The translations under genes were made by a program, and so were the position numbers. Positions 1 through 6,049 of a stretch of DNA of 6,661 nucleotides are shown one piece after another. How positions within the stretch are numbered: position 1 is the stretch's first letter; the number at the start of each line of letters is the position of its first letter. The notes beneath the pieces were generated by a model that was given only the letters and a program-made list of their open reading frames with translations, made no database searches and had not been told where the DNA came from. The stretch is from assembly GCA_022013615.1 (NCBI GenBank), contig JAKLQB010000411.1, positions 1-6,661 of the forward strand. Direction: 5' to 3'. The DNA is from Desulfobacterales bacterium. GTDB taxonomy: Bacteria; Desulfobacterota; DSM-4660; Desulfatiglandales; Desulfatiglandaceae.

Positions 1-804
1 ATATTGACCATAGCCGGTTCCGATTCCGGAGGCGGCGCGGGAATCCAGGCGGACTTGAAAACTATTACCGTGCTGGGCAGTTACGGTATGAGCGCTATAA
101 CAGCGGTTACGGCTCAGAACTCAGTAGGTGTGCAGGGCGTTCATCTTGTACCCATTGATTTCATCAAGCTACAGATAGACTCGGTTATTACCGACTTTGG
201 TGTGGATGCGGCGAAGACAGGGATGCTTTCCACCCCGGAGATCGTTCTGGGGGTGGCCGAGCAGTTGAGACATTACAAGGTTGAACTCCTGGTTGTTGAC
301 CCGGTCATGGTGACAAAAAGCGGGGACATACTCCTGTCCGAAGCCGCACGGGTTACAGTGAGGGAAGAGCTCTTGCCCCTGGCCCATGTGGTAACTCCCA
401 ATCTTCCAGAGGCATCGGAACTCTGCGGATTTCCCGTGGAGGACCTTGATACAATGAAAGAGGCGGCCAGGAAGATCCGTAAGCTGGGGCCCCGGTTTGT
501 GGTGGTCAAAGGTGGGCACCTGGAAGGCGATGCAGTGGACGTGCTCTTTGACGGGAAGAACTTTCAGACCTTTAAGACCCCTCGTCTGAGCAACCGGAAC
601 ACCCACGGAACAGGGTGCACCTTTTCGGCGGCGCTGGCTACCTTTTTGGGGCAGGGGTTCACGCCCCCGGAGGCGGTAGGGGAGGCCAAGAAATTTATTA
701 CTCGGGCCATTGCCCTGGGCCTGGACCTCGGCTCCGGGCACGGCCCCACAAACCACTATGCCCACGTGCTTCGATTGAAGGAGGAGTGGGCAAAGAACCC
801 ATGA
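1..804 (+). CDS. thiD: Hydroxymethylpyrimidine/phosphomethylpyrimidine kinase ThiD (5' end cut by window)
   Basis: Cytosolic ribokinase-fold enzyme of thiamine biosynthesis. It phosphorylates 4-amino-5-hydroxymethyl-2-methylpyrimidine and then its monophosphate, giving the pyrophosphate that ThiE joins to the thiazole. The frame is open from base 1 and the visible protein starts at the family's N-terminal strand: (I)LTIAGSD, then GGGAGIQADLKT, the substrate-side motif. Further family motifs are GYGM-like 'SYGMSAITAVTAQN', 'DPVMVTKSGD', 'VTPNLPEA', 'VVVKGGHL' and the anion-hole/nucleotide motif 'NTHGTGCT' (Cys codon 616-618), ending in 'GSGHGPTNHY'. With 267 visible codons it is about full family length, so only a few N-terminal residues are missing. 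The TTG at 4 is an internal Leu codon, not the start. No ThiE domain is fused. Its G+C content is clearly higher than that of the following 2 kb. The stop overlaps the next ATG (ATGA, 801-804), suggesting former translational coupling. Function is certain at family level. Confidence 0.96.
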   Translation: MLTIAGSDSGGGAGIQADLKTITVLGSYGMSAITAVTAQNSVGVQGVHLVPIDFIKLQIDSVITDFGVDAAKTGMLSTPEIVLGVAEQLRHYKVELLVVDPVMVTKSGDILLSEAARVTVREELLPLAHVVTPNLPEASELCGFPVEDLDTMKEAARKIRKLGPRFVVVKGGHLEGDAVDVLFDGKNFQTFKTPRLSNRNTHGTGCTFSAALATFLGQGFTPPEAVGEAKKFITRAIALGLDLGSGHGPTNHYAHVLRLKEEWAKNP

Positions 805-1028
805 TACGGATTCTGGGGAGGAACCCTTCAGAAGTGGTGGAAAAGGTCCTGAAGATTGGGAAGGCTTGTGAAACGAATTTGTATTTTTAAATACAATATA
901 TTTGTATAAATGGAGAGCCTTTCGCCAAGACCGAGCAAGAGTATTACTCACGAATTGTCAAAAAGAAGCTTGAAGCTCTTGCCAACAGCGAGATACGGAA
1001 AATAGCTTCATCCTTGACCAAGAAATAA
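801..1028 (+). pseudogene. Short unrecognised ORF after thiD, interrupted by an in-frame TAA
   Basis: An ATG at 801 overlaps the thiD stop (ATGA) and opens 29 codons beginning MIRILGRNPSEVVEKV and ending NLYF at TAA 888-890. The same frame then runs on without a stop to TAA 1026-1028, and its second half looks like real protein: 'GEPFAKTEQEYY', then 'RIVKKKLEALANSEIRK', a charged amphipathic helix. Taken together this would be a helical protein of about 75 residues broken by one stop codon, the simplest reading being a recently decayed gene. Alternatives are a genuine 29-residue peptide coupled to thiD followed by chance coding, or an AT-rich insertion between the halves, since the break sits in an AT-rich palindromic patch (879-907). 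A purine-rich AAGGAGGAG at 778-786 lies 14 bases before the ATG, which is too far for a normal Shine-Dalgarno site. I do not recognise the family and give no function. Confidence 0.4.
879..907. repeat. AT-rich palindrome with a third half-site
   Basis: TTGTATTT (879-886), TT, AAATACAA (889-896) is a perfect 8-bp inverted repeat. A further TTGTAT at 902-907 pairs equally well with ATACAA at 891-896, so three alternating half-sites lie within 29 bases, and ATTTGTAT is directly repeated at 877-884 and 900-907. It lies exactly where the small ORF after thiD is interrupted. There is no GC stem and the loop is only 2 bases, so it is not an intrinsic terminator. It may be an operator or just the product of local slippage. 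Confidence 0.45.
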
Positions 1029-1376
1029 AATCACGTCTTCTACCCCTGTTCTTCAAACCGTACTATGCTCTCGGACACTTCATTTTCACCCGCTTGGGCT
1101 TTTCATAAACATATCATGTCCCAGGGCGGGATCTATTGTAAACTCAACAAATTTAGAGAAGAATAGTAAAAAGCGGAAAAGCAGGACGGCCTTAGAAAGC
1201 TAAGTAAATCAATCAACCAGGTGATAACTATTGTCTCGTGCAATGGAATTGAATTAATATCGGGTAAAGAATCTGGCAAGAATTGTAGACCGACGAATTG
1301 GATTGACCAGGAATGGGCAAATACAATATGTTGTGACAGGCTAAACGTCCTGGTTTTTCTGTGAATTTCCATCGGA

Positions 1377-1392
1377 GTTACATATACGTAAC
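1377..1392. promoter_or_regulatory. Candidate operator palindrome GTTACATATACGTAAC
   Basis: The 16-base sequence is an inverted repeat GTTAC-N6-GTAAC in which the inner TATA is also symmetric, so 14 of 16 positions are palindromic. An overlapping shorter repeat, ATACG/CGTAT, spans 1384-1398. The size is typical of the site of a dimeric helix-turn-helix repressor. It lies about 150 bases upstream of the membrane protein gene, rather far for a simple operator, and no regulator gene is visible in the window. Binding is inference only. Confidence 0.3.
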
Positions 1393-1533
1393 GCGTATCG
1401 CAACATCTTGAGAACACTGATTATTTCAGATCATGGCAAGGTACATGACATTTCGAGAAAGCTCAAATCACCATCAAAATCAAGGAATATCACAAATTTC
1501 TCTCAACGCTGAGTCTTCTCAATTAATTTAAAC

Positions 1534-1538
1534 AAGGA
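1534..1538 (+). promoter_or_regulatory. Ribosome binding site AAGGA deciding between tandem ATGs
   Basis: AAGGA ends 4 bases before the ATG at 1543 and 7 bases before the ATG at 1546. The longer spacing is closer to the usual optimum, so 1546 is preferred as the start of the membrane protein. Confidence 0.55.
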
Positions 1539-1545
1539 AAAAATG

Positions 1546-2043
1546 ATGAAGCTAAGCAGCAAAGGACAAAAATGGTTAAAAAGCCTTCATATCTACTCAG
1601 GATGTGTTTGGGCCGGTTGCGCCACCACGCTAACCATAATGCAGTTTTTTGTTAATCCTGAGAATGGGGGTGAACTGTATGGGATCTCCTACACATTGGA
1701 TTTTATCGACCTGTTTATTTTAGTGCCGGGAGCGATTGGAACGTTTTTAACTGCGTTGGTTTACTCTATCTGGACCAATTGGGGCTGGTTTAAACACAAT
1801 TGGATCACGGTTAAATGGATCATCTGTATTTTTGGTCTGGTTTTCGGCACATTCTGGTTAGGCCCCTGGTTAAGCGATATGGCTAATATTGCTAAAGATC
1901 AGGGGTTGAAAGCATTATCTGATCCTGAGTATATGGGCAATCGACAAAACTCAATGATTTTTGGGACGTTTCAGGCATTGACCGTCGTTTTTGCAGTCTT
2001 TATCTCCGCATTGAAACCGTGGAAGAAAAAGAAGAAGGGGTAA
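1546..2043 (+). CDS. Four-helix integral membrane protein (DUF2269-like), unknown function
   Basis: A 165-residue protein with four predicted membrane helices at about residues 13-35, 51-75, 87-109 and 136-156, a basic N terminus (KLSSKGQKWLK) and a strongly basic C-terminal tail (KPWKKKKKG), which place both ends in the cytoplasm. Notable residues are a His at the mouth of helix 1 (SLHIYSG), a Trp-rich loop between helices 2 and 3 (WTNWGWFKHNWITVKW) and FGTFWLGPW in helix 3. The pattern (K-x-LHI, G-W/C in helix 1, K-W in helix 3) recalls the DUF2269-type predicted membrane proteins, and similar proteins occur in Firmicutes and sulfate reducers. I name the family from memory and tentatively; it may instead be an unnamed relative. 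An extra ATG at 1543 would add one Met. A truncated MFS-type gene follows after 27 bases, so the two may once have formed an operon. No catalytic motif is visible and I assign no function. Confidence 0.82.
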   Translation: MKLSSKGQKWLKSLHIYSGCVWAGCATTLTIMQFFVNPENGGELYGISYTLDFIDLFILVPGAIGTFLTALVYSIWTNWGWFKHNWITVKWIICIFGLVFGTFWLGPWLSDMANIAKDQGLKALSDPEYMGNRQNSMIFGTFQALTVVFAVFISALKPWKKKKKG

Positions 2044-2070
2044 AAATAAACGGGGACACAAGGAACACAC

Positions 2071-2160
2071 ATGCAAAAACTATTAAAATTTTCCCTCCTG
2101 TCTTTGGGTATGCTTACGATCCTTGCTGGTGCAGCCGTTGCGCCTGCCCTTGGAACTTAG
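2071..2160 (+). pseudogene. N-terminal stub of an MFS-type transporter
   Basis: AAGG at 2060-2063 precedes an ATG at 2071 with normal spacing. The 29 codons encode a Lys-containing start (MQKLLK), a hydrophobic stretch and AGAAVAPALGT before TAG. The phrase 'LAGAAVAPALG' at the end of a first hydrophobic segment is characteristic of helix 1 of major facilitator superfamily drug/sugar transporters, which continue with a short loop and about eleven more helices. Nothing of those helices follows: the sequence after the stop is AT-rich and without coding character. The stub therefore looks like a transporter gene cut off just after helix 1, perhaps by the same event that left the transposase debris downstream. 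Alternatively it could be read as a signal-peptide-like micro-ORF (Ala-rich AxA) that is still translated. Its good ribosome binding site suggests the cut is recent. Confidence 0.5.
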
Positions 2161-2507
2161 AAATGTGTTACACATAACCTTTTCGTATCACATCCCTTCT
2201 TAGAGTAAATGTATCTTTATCTCATACCGCATAAAGCATTTGATATCAAATGGATACCACAACAATATATGCTTTAATAAAGGCATTCCAATCAAACTGA
2301 CGTACCCCAATATCTTGTATAAGATCCGTTAACCGACATTACAACAAAAATTCAAGGATGCTGATTGCTGAATCTCAGAAAGCTGAAAAAGTTTCCATTA
2401 CTGAATCAAACCTTGCATAAAATCTCATTTAACCCTACGATTGATTTTGGCAAGAATCAGAAAGCCGCGTTTCGTTCACTCATTTTTCAAGGTTTGGCTT
2501 AAAGCAA
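2161..2507. other. Gene-free AT-rich spacer with palindromes
   Basis: No plausible gene is visible; the longest suggestive frame is a 20-codon ORF at 2358-2420 with no recognisable motif. The stretch contains several inverted repeats: ATGTG-TTA-CACAT at 2163-2175, the palindromic group at 2232-2276, and CAAACCTTG (2407-2415) matching CAAGGTTTG (2488-2496) in inverted orientation. A third CAAGGTTTG occurs at 2784-2792, at the end of the transposase remnant. These fit a patch of old mobile-element debris. Confidence 0.5.
2232..2276. repeat. Nested inverted repeats around a perfect 16-bp palindrome
   Basis: CATTTGATATCAAATG at 2237-2252 is a perfect 16-base palindrome centred on GATATC. An outer repeat TAAAGCAT (2232-2239) pairs with ATGCTTTA (2269-2276) and partly overlaps the palindrome, so the two foldings exclude each other. 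It may be an operator left from a lost gene or a REP/MITE-like structure associated with the transposase remnant downstream. Confidence 0.5.
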
Positions 2508-2660
2508 ATGAAAAAACAATGGGTATTTGACCCTCATTCTGGTGGAGTTAAAATCAGTCCTTATCGTAAGGCCCGAAGAAGAAAATCGAATCTGGGAGAA
2601 CATGCAGGAACGGGACGTTTTGCTTTATTTTTTATGGGAGACTGGATTATATACCAATAG
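2508..2660 (+). pseudogene. 5' stub of a 'QWVFDPHSGG' conserved hypothetical gene fused to transposase DNA
   Basis: The ATG at 2508 opens MKKQWVFDPHSGGVKI, which matches, as I remember it, the very conserved N terminus of a widespread bacterial hypothetical family whose members continue with 'PP/E-x-V-x-x-x-T-x-x-R-I' and an 'RFRG-x-FCYIDAY' motif and are around 140 residues long. Here the match ends at Ile16 (about base 2555). The next residues (SPYRKARRRKS...) no longer fit, and the frame ends at TAG 2658-2660 because the DNA now carries the transposase remnant in another frame. No good ribosome binding site is seen. This is best explained as the first 48 bases of the gene joined to transposase sequence. 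The motif is seen; the family assignment is from memory and its function is unknown. Confidence 0.5.
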
Positions 2661-2793
2661 GCAAATCGGAAACCAGTTTGGTATTACATATTCTGCCGTT
2701 AGTCGACGAGTACATATCACAAAATCAAGAATTTCTAAGCACAATGTGACAAGGCGTAAATACGAGCATCTTAAATCACTGATCAAGGTTTGA
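2527..2793 (+). pseudogene. C-terminal DnaA-like domain of a REP-associated (RAYT) transposase
   Basis: The frame reads RDVLLYFLWETGLYTNRQIGN... then FGITYSAVSRRV and ends LKSLIKV at TGA 2791-2793. The pattern R-D-V-x-x-Y-x-L-W-x-T-G-x-x-T-N-R-x-I-G-x-x-F-G-x-x-Y-S-A-V-S-R is the helix-turn-helix found at the C terminus of many long IS200/RAYT-type Y1 transposases, related to DnaA domain 4, and the '-IKV' ending is typical. Recognisable homology covers roughly codons 17-88 (bases 2575-2793). The first codons come from DNA that encodes the QWVFDPHSGG stub in another frame, so the TTG at 2527 is not a true start and the N-terminal HUH catalytic domain is missing altogether. It could only be a DNA-binding fragment if expressed; more likely it is inactive. 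A stand-alone HTH regulator is the alternative but the lack of a proper start argues against it. Confidence 0.6.
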
Positions 2794-2814
2794 CCCCATT
2801 TACATTTCTTGATC
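2781..2814. repeat. Inverted repeat GATCAAG/CTTGATC at the transposase 3' end
   Basis: GATCAAG (2781-2787), containing the last codons of the transposase remnant, pairs with CTTGATC (2808-2814), leaving a 20-base loop that holds TTTGACCCCATTT. A hairpin spanning the stop codon could be part of the element's end, since Y1 transposases recognise subterminal hairpins. It is not followed by a T run and is not a normal terminator. Confidence 0.35.
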
Positions 2815-2867
2815 GCATTTTGAAACCGAAAAAGGCAGGCAGGAAACCAAAAAACAAACAGAAATAA
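2811..2867 (+). pseudogene. Lys-rich tail frame, possible transposase C-terminal relic
   Basis: The frame reads DRILKPKKAGRKPKNKQK and stops at TAA 2865-2867, immediately before TATGGTGTCCCC. A basic 'KP..RGRK.K' tail just upstream of this GTGTCCCC motif resembles the ends of transposase ORFs, but no start codon or domain is present and the sequence is only 18 codons long. It could equally be chance in an A-rich stretch. Confidence 0.22.
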
Positions 2868-2902
2868 GTATGGTGTCCCCAGATTAAATACACGGTGTTA
2901 AA

Positions 2903-5900
2903 ATGAATGTTCACAAAAAATACGTTAAGCATAAGCGGACAGTTGCTCCGCCGTGGCTCTGGTTTACCTTTGTTATCTTTCTTTTCATTAACATGTTTAG
3001 CTCATCGGGAGGCCAAAACAACGTTCAACCAGATCCACTTGATGTTAATGCTGCGGTACCCAGGTATTTTCCACCCTATTATTACGTTGTTGATAAGAGT
3101 GGTAAGCCAGCAGGATTTGCCATAGATGTGATGGAGCGAATTGCTGCCCTATCAGGGCTAAGGCTCACCTACCTTATCGAGGATTCTTGGACAGATGTGG
3201 AAGAGGCCGTGAAAATGGGTCGTGCCGATTTGATCCCAAATATTGGTATTACCGCTTCAAGAAAGGCATGGCTTTATTACACCGCTCCCGTCGACACCTT
3301 ACCTATAAGCATTTTTGTTCGCAAGCAGACTTATAACATCAAAGGAGTAGCCGATCTCTCCGGACGAAAGGTTGCTGCGGTTAAATTCAACGTTGGTGCT
3401 GTTTTGCTTCAAGACCGCGAGAGTATTGAGCTTAAGATTTTCCACGATGTTAAGGGTGCCCTATTTGATCTACTTGCAGGCCAGGTGGATGCCTTGGTTT
3501 ATCCGGCACCAGTGCTTATGAAAAAAGCCCAAGAGGCGGGAGTCGATCATCGCGTCAAAATCGTCGGAAAACCACTGATAGAGATCAAACGGGCAATCGC
3601 TGTGCGCAAAGGGAATATAGAACTGCTGAAAAAACTCGATCAGGCTGTTAATCGCTTCGTGGGTTCAACTGATTACCAGGAGATATATGTTAAGTGGTTT
3701 GGTAAGCTGCGACCGTTTTGGACCGTCTCAAGGGTTCTCTGGACCATGAGCGGGATTATAATTTCTATAATCATCGCAATGGTAATATGGCGATACCACT
3801 CTATTTCCAAGCTTAATCGACAATTAACTGATAACGTCGCCCGTCTCAAGCAGACGGAAGAAAGGATAAAACACCTTAATTTCTTACTAAGTTCCATTCG
3901 AGGCATCAACCAGCTCATCACCAGGGAAATGGATCGAGACTATCTGCTGCAAGGCGCTTGCGACATTCTTATCAAAACCCCGGGATATCATAGCGCATGG
4001 ATTGCTCTCATAGAAGAAGGTGGTAGGGTCATGCCTGGCGCGCAGGCAGGAGTTGGTGATGGCTTTCAGGCAATGATTGACTATCTGAAGAGCGGAGAGT
4101 TGACGCGGTGCATCCGTCAAGCCGTTGATCAACCCGGCGTTTTGGTTGTTGCAAACCCGGTTGTTGAATGCGGCGATTGCCCCTTGGCTGGAATCTATAA
4201 AGGCAAAGCACGGTGGATAGTTCGCCTGAAATATGAAGGCCGCGTCTATGGCTTTCTCACTGTTACAGCTTCTGTGGAAATGGGCGTGCATGATCATGGT
4301 GAGGAAAGATTGTTGTTTGAAGAGGCGGCCGGTGATATGGCTTTCGCCCTGCATAACTTAGAACTGAATGCAGCGCGCAGGAGGTCAGAGGATGCGTTGC
4401 GAGAGTCAGAGAAAAAGTTCAGAACCCTTATCGAAGGCGTCCCCATCGGCATTGCCATCAGCACTCCGGGTGCCAAAGGAACCGTTACCGAGGTCAATTC
4501 GACACTGTTTCAGCTATTTGGTTACGCCTCAAAGGAGGAATTTCTAAGAGTGCCCGCTTCTGCCCACTATTACGATCTAAAAGAAAGAGAGCAATTTTCT
4601 GAACTGCGCAAACAAGGTCCAGTGCAAAACTATGAGACCAGATTCAAGCACAAGGACGGTACTATTTTCTGGGGTTCTGTTAGCACTGTAACAAACACAA
4701 CGGAAACTGGGGAGGTTCAGTTCATTAACGCATTTATGGACATCACCAAGCGCAAGCAGGCGGAGGAGGAGAAAATCCGTCTTTTGGCAGAGGCCCAGGC
4801 CGCTGAAGTTGCCAACCAGACCAAGTCCGATTTTCTGGCCTCCATGTCCCATGAGCTGCGTACCCCACTTAATGCAATCATAGGTTTTTCCGAGGCATTG
4901 CGAGATCAATATTTTGGGGAACTCAACGAGAAACAGGCGGAATACACTAATGACATTATGGAAAGCGGAAAACATCTTCTTTCTCTTATTAACGATATCC
5001 TTGACCTCTCCAAGGTTGAAGCAGGCAAGATGAAGCTTGATCTCTCACAGGTGAACATTAAGAACCTCCTGGAAAACAGCCTGATCATGATCAAGGAGAA
5101 GGCATTGAAACATGGGATTGATCTTGACCTGAAGATCGCAGAAAAGCTGTCAGGCATTGAGATCCCGGCAGATGAGCAGAAGCTGAAGCAGCTGATGTAT
5201 AACCTTCTTTCCAATGCGGCCAAATTTACTCCTGACGGAGGAGAAATCCATGTGACCGCGGATTTGGCTCAAAGCGAAAGCAGTGCCTTTCCACTTTCTG
5301 CTTCCGACTTTGAGTTGCACCGAGATTGGTTAATAATCTCAGTGGAAGATACGGGTATCGGCCTTAGTCCCGAAAATCAAGAAAAGATCTTCGAGGAGTT
5401 CTACCAGGTTAGTGGAGGCACTGCAGATAAAACCCCTGGTACCGGATTAGGTCTGCCGCTGGTTAAAAGTTTTTTGGAGCTGCACGGTGGAAGGATCATG
5501 GTGGAAAGTGAAGGTCAGGGAAAAGGAACAACCTTTAGGGTGTTTCTCCCCACTACGCTCAGAAAAAAGCCAGCTAAAGTCCTGGTGGTGGATGATGATG
5601 AAACGGTCCTGGATATGCTTTACGAATCGCTTACCCAAGATGGATCTTTGGTAGTGGAGAAGGCATCCAACGGGACCGAGGCATTGATCAAACTGGGGAC
5701 ATTTCGTCCGGACCTTCTAATCCTCGACATTGTCATGCCAGAGATTGACGGGGTTGAGGTGTGCCGTTCCATTAGAGAAGAGCCCGAGTTATCACATGTA
5801 AGGGTGATAGTAATTACGGGCTTTCCGGGCGACACGAGATTGGAGGAGGTTTCTAAGATGGGTTTTTCAAACATATTTGCTAAACCATTAGAATTAGAGA

Positions 5901-5935
5901 GTTTTTTGAAGGAAGTGTATAATGCTCTGAAATAA
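2903..5935 (+). CDS. Hybrid sensor histidine kinase: SBP_bac_3-TM-GAF-PAS-HisKA-HATPase-receiver
   Basis: A 1010-residue inner-membrane sensor. An N-terminal hydrophobic anchor (about 17-33) exports a type-3 solute-binding (Venus-flytrap) domain at about 44-270, with [16 protein letters not shown] (R120) and IYVKWFG. A second helix (about 277-297) is followed by a coiled coil (300-325), a GAF domain (about 335-485, with CGDC at 423-426) and a PAS domain (about 503-617). HisKA carries [11 protein letters not shown] with phospho-acceptor H650. The HATPase shows N-box NLLSNAAK (N767, N771), G1 DTGIG (816-820) and G2 GTGLGL (846-851). The C-terminal receiver (890-1008) has D897-D899, phospho-acceptor D942, T972 and K994. 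All catalytic residues are present. The periplasmic domain presumably binds a small solute and signals across the membrane. The start at 2903 is the only reasonable one (in-frame TAA at 2885-2887), yet it lacks a clear Shine-Dalgarno site and lies about 20 bases from the transposon-like end. Receiver genes follow. Confidence 0.95.
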   Translation: MNVHKKYVKHKRTVAPPWLWFTFVIFLFINMFSSSGGQNNVQPDPLDVNAAVPRYFPPYYYVVDKSGKPAGFAIDVMERIAALSGLRLTYLIEDSWTDVEEAVKMGRADLIPNIGITASRKAWLYYTAPVDTLPISIFVRKQTYNIKGVADLSGRKVAAVKFNVGAVLLQDRESIELKIFHDVKGALFDLLAGQVDALVYPAPVLMKKAQEAGVDHRVKIVGKPLIEIKRAIAVRKGNIELLKKLDQAVNRFVGSTDYQEIYVKWFGKLRPFWTVSRVLWTMSGIIISIIIAMVIWRYHSISKLNRQLTDNVARLKQTEERIKHLNFLLSSIRGINQLITREMDRDYLLQGACDILIKTPGYHSAWIALIEEGGRVMPGAQAGVGDGFQAMIDYLKSGELTRCIRQAVDQPGVLVVANPVVECGDCPLAGIYKGKARWIVRLKYEGRVYGFLTVTASVEMGVHDHGEERLLFEEAAGDMAFALHNLELNAARRRSEDALRESEKKFRTLIEGVPIGIAISTPGAKGTVTEVNSTLFQLFGYASKEEFLRVPASAHYYDLKEREQFSELRKQGPVQNYETRFKHKDGTIFWGSVSTVTNTTETGEVQFINAFMDITKRKQAEEEKIRLLAEAQAAEVANQTKSDFLASMSHELRTPLNAIIGFSEALRDQYFGELNEKQAEYTNDIMESGKHLLSLINDILDLSKVEAGKMKLDLSQVNIKNLLENSLIMIKEKALKHGIDLDLKIAEKLSGIEIPADEQKLKQLMYNLLSNAAKFTPDGGEIHVTADLAQSESSAFPLSASDFELHRDWLIISVEDTGIGLSPENQEKIFEEFYQVSGGTADKTPGTGLGLPLVKSFLELHGGRIMVESEGQGKGTTFRVFLPTTLRKKPAKVLVVDDDETVLDMLYESLTQDGSLVVEKASNGTEALIKLGTFRPDLLILDIVMPEIDGVEVCRSIREEPELSHVRVIVITGFPGDTRLEEVSKMGFSNIFAKPLELESFLKEVYNALK

Positions 5936-5988
5936 TGAAGCCAATTTCGATCCGAGAACTGTATGGCACTGGGCGGGAGATGCGATGA
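5935..5988 (+). pseudogene. 17-codon ORF resembling a Phd-type antitoxin N terminus
   Basis: The ATG overlaps the kinase stop (TAATG) and opens [17 protein letters not shown] followed by TGA. Prevent-host-death (Phd/YefM) antitoxins commonly begin 'MK-x-ISIREL-(H)-x-x-TGRWVR', so the match covers most of the conserved first segment apart from one missing residue. The DNA-binding continuation is absent and I see no toxin gene. It may be a relic of a toxin-antitoxin pair, or a translated leader coupled to the kinase; at 17 codons chance is also possible. Confidence 0.28.
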
Positions 5989-6049
5989 TAATTTATGATA
6001 TTGACCTCCACCAAATTTTTGTATTTAGGGCAGAGATATTATCTGTTAA

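Larger units (their letters stand above)
1029..1542. other. Gene-free AT-rich spacer
   Basis: I see no convincing coding region, tRNA or intrinsic terminator here on either strand. The open frame on the minus strand at 1133-1417 gives a protein of poor, non-coding-like composition with no recognisable motif. The only ordered feature is the palindrome at 1377-1392. The spacer presumably holds the promoter of the membrane protein gene at 1546, but no -35/-10 pair stands out. Its base composition is much more AT-rich than thiD, consistent with a decayed or acquired segment. Confidence 0.5.
2052..2880. mobile_element. Possible decayed RAYT/IS200-like element or composite scar
   Basis: GGGGACAC at 2052-2059 and GTGTCCCC at 2873-2880 are exact inverted copies. 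The right copy lies in AAGTATGGTGTCCCCAGATT, a context I associate with the flanks of REP-associated tyrosine transposases in deltaproteobacteria. Between them lie the transposase C-terminal domain (to 2793), a Lys-rich tail-like frame (2811-2867) and other gene stubs. However the left copy lies just before the ribosome binding site of the transporter stub, so it may be a chance or independent motif; the element proper may only cover roughly 2500-2880. No transposase catalytic domain (HUH His pair and Tyr) is left, so the element cannot move by itself. Family and right-end call are moderate; the exact boundaries are guesses. Confidence 0.4.

Noticed and set aside
169..951. Long open frame on the minus strand opposite thiD
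   Set aside because: It lies antisense to an unmistakable thiD, has no motif and a Cys/His/Pro-rich composition typical of shadow frames of GC-rich genes.
1086..1104. CCC-GCTT-GGG followed by CTTTT as a thiD-operon terminator
   Set aside because: The stem is only three base pairs and the T run is short; not a credible intrinsic terminator.
1133..1417. 94-codon frame on the minus strand in the spacer
   Set aside because: No recognisable motif, Ser/Leu/Phe-heavy composition, no good ribosome binding site seen; looks like chance in AT-rich DNA.
2358..2420. 20-codon ORF MLIAESQKAEK... in the spacer
   Set aside because: Too short, no homology recognised, and its AAGG overlaps the start codon rather than preceding it at a normal distance.
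5964..5983. TGGCAC followed by a G-rich stretch, as a possible sigma-54 promoter
   Set aside because: The required TTGC-type -12 element is missing at the correct spacing.
6001..6027. TTGACC ... TATTTA as a sigma-70 promoter for the DivK-like gene
   Set aside because: The spacer is only 15 bases and the -10 match is weak; not enough to call.
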